Both the position numbers and the translations under genes were made by a program. Positions 5,938-9,555 of a stretch of DNA of 9,555 bases are shown here, in pieces. The stretch covers positions 5,235-14,789 of the forward strand of contig PLZZ01000174.1 of assembly GCA_003153585.1 (NCBI GenBank), written 5' to 3'. The first letter of the stretch is position 1; the number at the start of each line of letters is the position of its first letter. This DNA is from Acidobacteriota bacterium (GTDB lineage Bacteria; Acidobacteriota; Terriglobia; Acidiferrales; UBA7541). The notes below the pieces were generated by a model that did not search any database, was not told the DNA's origin, and worked only from the letters and a program-made list of their open reading frames with translations.

Positions 5938-6921
5938 GTGAATTTCACTTATTCGGTCTTCGGTTTACTGCTCCGCTCAAATCTTCCGATTCCAGAATTG
6001 GTCGCAATGGAGACGTCTGTTTCGAGTCCGGCCGTCATTATTCACATGGAGACCTCGCCTTACACCGCGGACGAAATTCCGAGTGAGCAGGAAACTTTAT
6101 CCTACACGAGCGTTTACGCCGATGAGGCGGGACAACCCGCTCTGCAAATCTGGAAAATCGCCGGGGGTGATCTCCTGCGCCTTGCGTACTGCGACGGCAC
6201 ACAGTTTTGGATGAATCGCACGGGAACGGAACTGTGGGCGCAGTGGCCGAATAATCTAACGACAGAAGATGCGGCTACATATCTGCTGGGTCCGGTACTG
6301 GGCCTTCTGCTGCGTTTGCGAGGAGTCACTTGCCTTCATGCCAGCGCCGTTGCCCTGGCTGACCGCGCCATTGCTTTTGTGGGCTCCGAAGGGGCCGGCA
6401 AATCGACAACTGCCGCACTGCTGGCGCGGAAAGGCTTGGCGATAATTTCAGACGACGTGGTAGCGCTCGTGGAACGGGACGGCTCCTTTTATGTTCATCC
6501 GGCGTATCCGTATCTTAGCTTGTGGCCTGATTCGGTCGCCATGGTGTATGGACCAGACAAGAAATTGCCAAGTTTTTCTCCTCATTGGGACAAACGGCTG
6601 CTGTCGCTAGCCGGTAACGACCTCCGCTTCGAAGCGCAAACTTTGCCATTGGGAGCAATCTTCGTGTTGGGAGAGAGAGGGTCGGTCCCGGATGCGCCAT
6701 TTCTTGAACAGCTGACGCCGCGAGAGGGACTGCTGGCACTGGTAGCGAATTCGTACGCAACTAACCTTCTGGAAAAGGAAATGCGAGCACGCGAGTTTGA
6801 GTTTTTCGGCCGTATGCTTGGGAGGGTTCCAATCCGGCGCTTGCGGCCCCGTGAAGATCCGAGCCGGATCGGTGAACTGTGTGACGCAATTCTTCAATCG
6901 TACGACGAGATCAGGACTTAA
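5938..6921 (+). CDS. HPr-kinase-like lasso peptide kinase (K)
   Basis: This 327-residue protein resembles the HPr kinase C-terminal domain and the lasso peptide kinases known from Paenibacillus and Thermobacillus clusters (PadeK, ThcoK), which phosphorylate a Ser at the C-terminal end of the precursor. The N-terminal beta-rich region begins YSVFGLLLRSNLPIPEL (residues 5-21). The kinase half has a conserved LHASAV with His134, a P-loop GSEGAGKST (149-157), and SDDVVAL (171-177) matching the catalytic Asp and metal region. A C-terminal region with paired Arg residues follows. The start is GTG 5938: the frame opens only at 5920, and the family-like N-terminus would be lost from the next ATG at 6007. 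The Shine-Dalgarno is weak. Being separated from A by 126 nt, it may have separate control. The target would be Ser48 or Thr47, neither of which is the terminal residue, so the precise site is unknown. Confidence 0.85.
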   Translation: MNFTYSVFGLLLRSNLPIPELVAMETSVSSPAVIIHMETSPYTADEIPSEQETLSYTSVYADEAGQPALQIWKIAGGDLLRLAYCDGTQFWMNRTGTELWAQWPNNLTTEDAATYLLGPVLGLLLRLRGVTCLHASAVALADRAIAFVGSEGAGKSTTAALLARKGLAIISDDVVALVERDGSFYVHPAYPYLSLWPDSVAMVYGPDKKLPSFSPHWDKRLLSLAGNDLRFEAQTLPLGAIFVLGERGSVPDAPFLEQLTPREGLLALVANSYATNLLEKEMRAREFEFFGRMLGRVPIRRLRPREDPSRIGELCDAILQSYDEIRT

Positions 6922-7167
6922 GCGTGACGCTGTCCTTCAGGCATGGCCGCGAATTTTAAGGTCTATCCGGCCAGCTAGCGAGCAAAGGGGTGCCGCGTAA
7001 CCTATTCTTCTACATAGACTTAAAAAATGTGGTGCACTCTTCGGCACACACTCATCTGTTCCCCATTTTTATGCTTTTCACAATATGCCAATCTGGGACG
7101 CGCTAACCATAAAGATAGGCCGCAAGCAAATCTCTCTTTGCGTACCAATTCTGAGGAGGCTGTTGCA
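6922..7167 (+). other. Intergenic region before the outer-membrane protein gene
   Basis: This 246-nt gap holds no supported gene. The reading that extends the barrel protein upstream to 7027 lacks a signal-peptide-like start. The AT-rich part around 7020-7110 probably holds the promoter of the downstream gene, but no -35/-10 pair stands out. No U-tract terminator was seen after the kinase. Confidence 0.4.
7153..7159 (+). promoter_or_regulatory. Ribosome-binding site of the barrel protein gene
   Basis: GAGGAGG sits 8 nt before ATG 7168, a near-ideal Shine-Dalgarno. It decides the start in favour of 7168 over an in-frame ATG at 7027. Confidence 0.8.
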
Positions 7168-7731
7168 ATGAAGAAGCTATTTGGGATGCTCGCTTTAGTC
7201 GCGATTTTCAGTGTGCCGACTTTGGCGCAAGGAACTCCAACCTTTGAGGCAGGCGCCGGGTATCAGTATCGCTCCTTTGATGTGCCCGGGGGAGGCCCCC
7301 GGCTTAATATGAACGGGTGGCAAATATCGGCGGACGCTAACATCACCCACTGGCTGGGCGTCACGGCCGACTTCGATGGAACCTACGCGACTTTTGGCGG
7401 CGGAGATAACACTGTCTACTCATACATGGTCGGGCCACAGATTTATCCTTTGGGCCATCATGTGATAACGCCGTATGTAAACGTGCTTTTTGGGGGAGCG
7501 CACTTTGGATTCTCCAATTGCGGCGGTGGCGGATGCAACGATTCAGAGAACAAATTTGCATGGGGAGGCGGTGGCGGTGTGGACCTGACAGTGTCGAAGC
7601 ACTTCGCTATTCGCTTGGCGCAAATTGAATATGAGCGAACGCGATTCTTTGATGCCGGAAGTGAAGGAATTCCTTTCCAAGACAATTATAAAATTGGAGC
7701 CGGTTTGCTGATTCGCTTCGGCGAGAGGTAG
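7168..7731 (+). CDS. Outer-membrane beta-barrel protein (OmpA-like, porin-family fold)
   Basis: This 187-residue exported protein starts with a signal peptide, MKKLFGMLALVAIFSVPTLA, with likely cleavage before Gln21. The mature part alternates polar and hydrophobic residues with many Gly and aromatics: GAGYQYRSF, WQISADANITHWLGVTADF, YSYMVGPQIY, ITPYVNVLFGGAHFGF, FAWGGGGGVDLTV, FAIRLAQIEYERT and YKIGAGLLIRFGER. This fits an eight-strand barrel of the OmpA/opacity type (PF13505-like) in the outer membrane. Two Cys residues in the loop SNCGGGGCND could form a disulfide. It ends in Arg rather than the usual terminal Phe of the barrel assembly signal, though IRF lies just before. Its role could be adhesion, structure or small-solute passage. 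It is same-strand with the lasso genes but 246 nt away and has its own strong ribosome-binding site, so it is probably not part of the cluster. Confidence 0.82.
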   Translation: MKKLFGMLALVAIFSVPTLAQGTPTFEAGAGYQYRSFDVPGGGPRLNMNGWQISADANITHWLGVTADFDGTYATFGGGDNTVYSYMVGPQIYPLGHHVITPYVNVLFGGAHFGFSNCGGGGCNDSENKFAWGGGGGVDLTVSKHFAIRLAQIEYERTRFFDAGSEGIPFQDNYKIGAGLLIRFGER

Positions 7732-7754
7732 GCTTTCCTTCGTTTGGAGATGGA

Positions 7755-7802
7755 CGCCGCGGCAGTGACGGCGAGGACGATTCCTCGTTGTTATCCGCGG
7801 CG
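7755..7802 (+). terminator. Nested inverted repeats after the barrel gene (possible terminator)
   Basis: CGCCGCGG (7755-7762) pairs perfectly with CCGCGGCG (7795-7802). Inside it, CGAGGA (7772-7777) pairs with TCCTCG (7782-7787) around a 4-nt loop. The element starts 23 nt after the stop codon. No U-tract follows, so a rho-independent terminator is uncertain; it may instead protect the mRNA 3' end. Confidence 0.4.
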
Positions 7803-7895
7803 GCTGCACTCTTGGAAAATCATGGACTGTTGAGTATCTGTGATTAAATCGTGATAATGTTAAAACACACCCTCTAGAAGCCGCAGATCAGTCCC

Positions 7896-7915
7896 AGAAA
7901 GACAATCTTCTTTCT
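7896..7915. repeat. 7-bp inverted repeat AGAAAGA/TCTTTCT
   Basis: AGAAAGA (7896-7902) and TCTTTCT (7909-7915) form a perfect 7-bp stem with a 6-nt loop in a non-coding stretch. It might be a weak transcription end or chance. Confidence 0.25.
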
Positions 7916-8131
7916 AGGATCCATCTTATTTTCATTATGTTAGGTCAGTTCGTTTCGCATTTTTCGCCATTAACTCAGGGATTGCGAGAGGGTGAGGCCG
8001 GAGCTCGATTAGCATTAATTACAGTAGGTCGCCCGCAGTGTCTTCAGAACTTGACAACCAGCTGCAAACCATTTGCCACGTGGGCTTTACCATTCGTAAT
8101 AAATTTATCGATTCACGAAGGCCGCGAGTCA

Positions 8132-8151
8132 GGATGGGCACCCGGCCATCC
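8132..8151 (-). terminator. Hairpin just after the beta-helix gene
   Basis: GGATGG and CCATCC form a 6-bp stem with an 8-nt GC-rich loop. The element starts 6 nt past the minus-strand stop codon. The position suits a terminator, but there is no U-tract. Confidence 0.3.
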
Positions 8152-8157
8152 GGACGT

Positions 8158-9372
8158 CTACTGATGCATTCTCTTTAGAAATTCCTTAATTGAGAGCGGG
8201 CTATCGGAGCTGGCACGCACTCGGTTGGAACTAGCAGTTCCAACAGGCATCGTCGATACTATTCCTGAGGGCCCGTGGAACACGTAGCCCGTTGATTGCC
8301 CGACGGGTACATCAATGGCAGACCAAATCTCAAGATCGGAGATAGGATTGCCAGCCACTTCGGGCGTACCGGGTTGCCAAGAGTTATAGATTTCCATGCC
8401 GGCAGTTGCTTGGCCGTGGTTCGTAACCAATGGTAAAGGTGGGTCTGGGTCGGCCAGGAGGATGTCCTTAAAATAAACGGCCAGCACCGGGGTGTTAGCA
8501 GCCGCATTAATCGTCAGGAAGGGATCTTGAAGGGCTTCCGTGAGTATGTTTTCGAAAGAATAGTGATTGGCTATACCGCAAGTAACGTTGATTTGTATGC
8601 CGTGCCCAGACAAAGCAAGATCGCGCATGGTAACAGTTCCAACTTCATTGCAGAGCGGACTTCCTTCAAAAACAAAAGTTGGTGCAGTGGACCCACCGCT
8701 GTAGACTCCTTTCTCAATTAAGAAACCAAATCCGTCGCCTGTGATGTGCACATCCACTCCGTTTCTACCGCCTTGGCCCCCCACGGACACGTTTTCTAAC
8801 GTGACGTAACATGAATTACCCACGAAAATGCCGTCTCCGTCCCCGCCCGCATTGAACGCAACGGCTAGATTTTCTAACTTGATTGAACACCCCGAAACGT
8901 TAATTGCAGGATTAACTCCCGGCTCCGCGAAAATCGGGACTTCTAAGTCTGGCGAGAATTGTGGTGCGACGTTCGTCAAGGGATTGTTTCCATATATCAA
9001 ATAAAACGACGTTACGGTAAGGGTTGCGCCAAGATACAACGGACTATCGAGATTCAGCTTCATCCATCCGTTAGTGTTCGGAAGTACGAGTGGAGTTCCG
9101 ATTAGATATCCGACCGTAGTTGGAGGAAATTCTATTGTTCTTATATTCCCCTTCATTGCCGCTTCAACAGCCGCGAGGATGGCTGGCGAGTCGTCGTGTT
9201 TATCATCGCCCACCGCGCCGTAGTCGAGGATATTTACGTACGTTTTTACCGGCGGCGCGAGAGTATGACCTTGTGCTGATGTCGGCGCTGTCTGGCCCTT
9301 GGCAGGTCCAGCACACGACTCAAGTAATAGACAACAGCAAGTCGTTGCGAGTAGAAGCAGTAACAATTTCAC
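8158..9372 (-). CDS. Exported right-handed beta-helix protein (pectate-lyase-3 type), probable lipoprotein
   Basis: This 404-residue protein begins with a very hydrophobic signal (MKLLLLLLATTCCCLLLESC). A lipobox-like LESC at residues 17-20 suggests lipid anchoring on Cys20, though Glu at -2 is not typical. YVNILDYGAVGDDKHDDSPAI (about 45-65) is the entry motif of the pectate-lyase-3/GH55-like superfamily. Short beta-helix rungs follow: IKLENLAVAF, VTLENVSVGG, GFLIEKGVYSGG, VTMRDLALSG, YSFENILTEA and VYFKDILLAD. Such proteins bind or cut polysaccharides at the cell surface, but no catalytic residues can be assigned, so activity is open. GTG at 9372 was chosen because GGAG stands 6 nt before it and the product then starts Met-Lys. 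An ATG at 9384 adds Met-Glu-Asn-Ile and has no visible Shine-Dalgarno. No link to the lasso genes is visible. Confidence 0.8.
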   Translation of the reverse strand: MKLLLLLLATTCCCLLLESCAGPAKGQTAPTSAQGHTLAPPVKTYVNILDYGAVGDDKHDDSPAILAAVEAAMKGNIRTIEFPPTTVGYLIGTPLVLPNTNGWMKLNLDSPLYLGATLTVTSFYLIYGNNPLTNVAPQFSPDLEVPIFAEPGVNPAINVSGCSIKLENLAVAFNAGGDGDGIFVGNSCYVTLENVSVGGQGGRNGVDVHITGDGFGFLIEKGVYSGGSTAPTFVFEGSPLCNEVGTVTMRDLALSGHGIQINVTCGIANHYSFENILTEALQDPFLTINAAANTPVLAVYFKDILLADPDPPLPLVTNHGQATAGMEIYNSWQPGTPEVAGNPISDLEIWSAIDVPVGQSTGYVFHGPSGIVSTMPVGTASSNRVRASSDSPLSIKEFLKRMHQ

Positions 9373-9499
9373 TATGTTCTCCATGCGTCGAGAGTCAGAC
9401 TGTTGCTCTCGGCGGTAGGAGGCAACTAGCGTGCCAAATTCATGAGCGTTGTTTTCTTAAAGATGAAACGCACTGGATCGGCGCGAGACAGAATGCGTT

Positions 9500-9549
9500 C
9501 TGAAACGGCACAGATTTCAGCCTGTCCTTTCCAAAACGGGACAAAGGAC
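9500..9549. repeat. Two tandem inverted repeats near the right edge
   Basis: CTGAAA (9500-9505) pairs with TTTCAG (9515-9520), and GTCCTTT (9524-9530) pairs with AAAGGAC (9543-9549). The two hairpins are 3 nt apart. They could be a REP-like element, a terminator pair for a gene outside the window, or leader structure. The remaining sequence from 9385 shows no supported gene. Confidence 0.3.
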
Positions 9550-9555
9550 TGCACC

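Larger units (their letters stand above)
2831..6921 (+). other. Lasso-peptide biosynthetic gene cluster (B1-B2-C-A-K)
   Basis: Five same-strand genes form a near-complete lasso-peptide pathway: PqqD-like leader-binding protein, transglutaminase-fold leader peptidase, asparagine-synthetase-like macrolactam synthetase, a precursor carrying the YxxPxLxxxG leader signature, and an HPr-kinase-like tail kinase. B2 and C overlap by 4 nt and C and A by 8 nt, so these three are coupled. Gaps of about 94 nt (B1-B2) and 126 nt (A-K) separate the others. There is no McjD-type exporter or lasso isopeptidase. The function is predicted from family membership and co-occurrence, and the product is unknown. 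Confidence 0.9.
7803..8157. other. Gene-free stretch between the barrel and beta-helix genes
   Basis: No supported gene was found here. A 75-codon reading from 7937 lacks a ribosome-binding site, protein-like composition and any recognised family, so it is not called. The stretch contains an AGAAAGA/TCTTTCT inverted repeat (7896-7915) and a GGATGG/CCATCC repeat (8132-8151). The rest is AT-richer than its neighbours. Confidence 0.5.

Noticed and set aside
5938..6921. Genuine HPr kinase/phosphorylase of carbon control
   Set aside because: The N-terminal half differs from the HPr kinase regulatory domain, no phosphotransferase-system genes are nearby, and the lasso context explains it better.
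7937..8164. 75-codon plus-strand reading
   Set aside because: No ribosome-binding site, no recognised family, and its end overlaps the 3' end of the opposite-strand beta-helix gene.
9120..9503. 127-codon plus-strand reading over the beta-helix gene start
   Set aside because: It is the antisense of the signal-peptide region of a well-supported gene and shows no family features.

Overview
The window reads like a chromosomal segment of a soil-type Gram-negative bacterium, most likely an Acidobacteriota. The protein styles (DegT aminotransferase, glycan-type glycosyltransferase, ABC-2 exporter, OmpA-like eight-strand barrel, beta-helix lipoprotein) and the moderately high GC content fit that phylum. 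This placement comes from pattern recognition, not from a marker gene.

Left part (1-2760). A DegT/AHBA-type sugar aminotransferase is cut by the left edge on the minus strand. It is divergent from a family 2 glycosyltransferase of the dolichyl-phosphate-sugar synthase type. Convergent with the glycosyltransferase is a two-gene ABC-2 transporter operon on the minus strand (ATPase then permease, 4-nt ATGA overlap).

Centre (about 2831-6921). A compact plus-strand operon has the full logic of a lasso-peptide (RiPP) pathway: a PqqD-like leader-binding protein (B1), a transglutaminase-fold leader peptidase (B2), an asparagine-synthetase-like macrolactam synthetase (C), a 50-residue precursor (A) overlapping the 3' end of C, and an HPr-kinase-like lasso peptide kinase (K). 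B1 would bind the leader, B2 would cut it, and C would close a ring between the core N-terminus and Asp38 of the precursor. K would be expected to phosphorylate a hydroxyl residue in the tail. No dedicated MsbA/McjD-type exporter and no lasso isopeptidase lie in the window. The divergent ABC-2 transporter is the only visible export or immunity candidate. Unusual points are two competing core registers (7- or 9-residue ring), an apparent Asp-to-Gly change at the third catalytic position of B2, the location of A after C, and a kinase paired with a precursor that does not end in Ser.

Right part (6922-9555). A secreted outer-membrane beta-barrel protein has a strong ribosome-binding site and signal peptide. 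A gene-poor stretch of about 425 nt with several hairpins follows. A minus-strand exported, probably lipid-anchored, right-handed beta-helix (pectate-lyase-3 type) protein comes next. The last 170 nt hold two tandem inverted repeats and no gene that can be supported. No tRNA, rRNA, CRISPR array or insertion sequence was seen.
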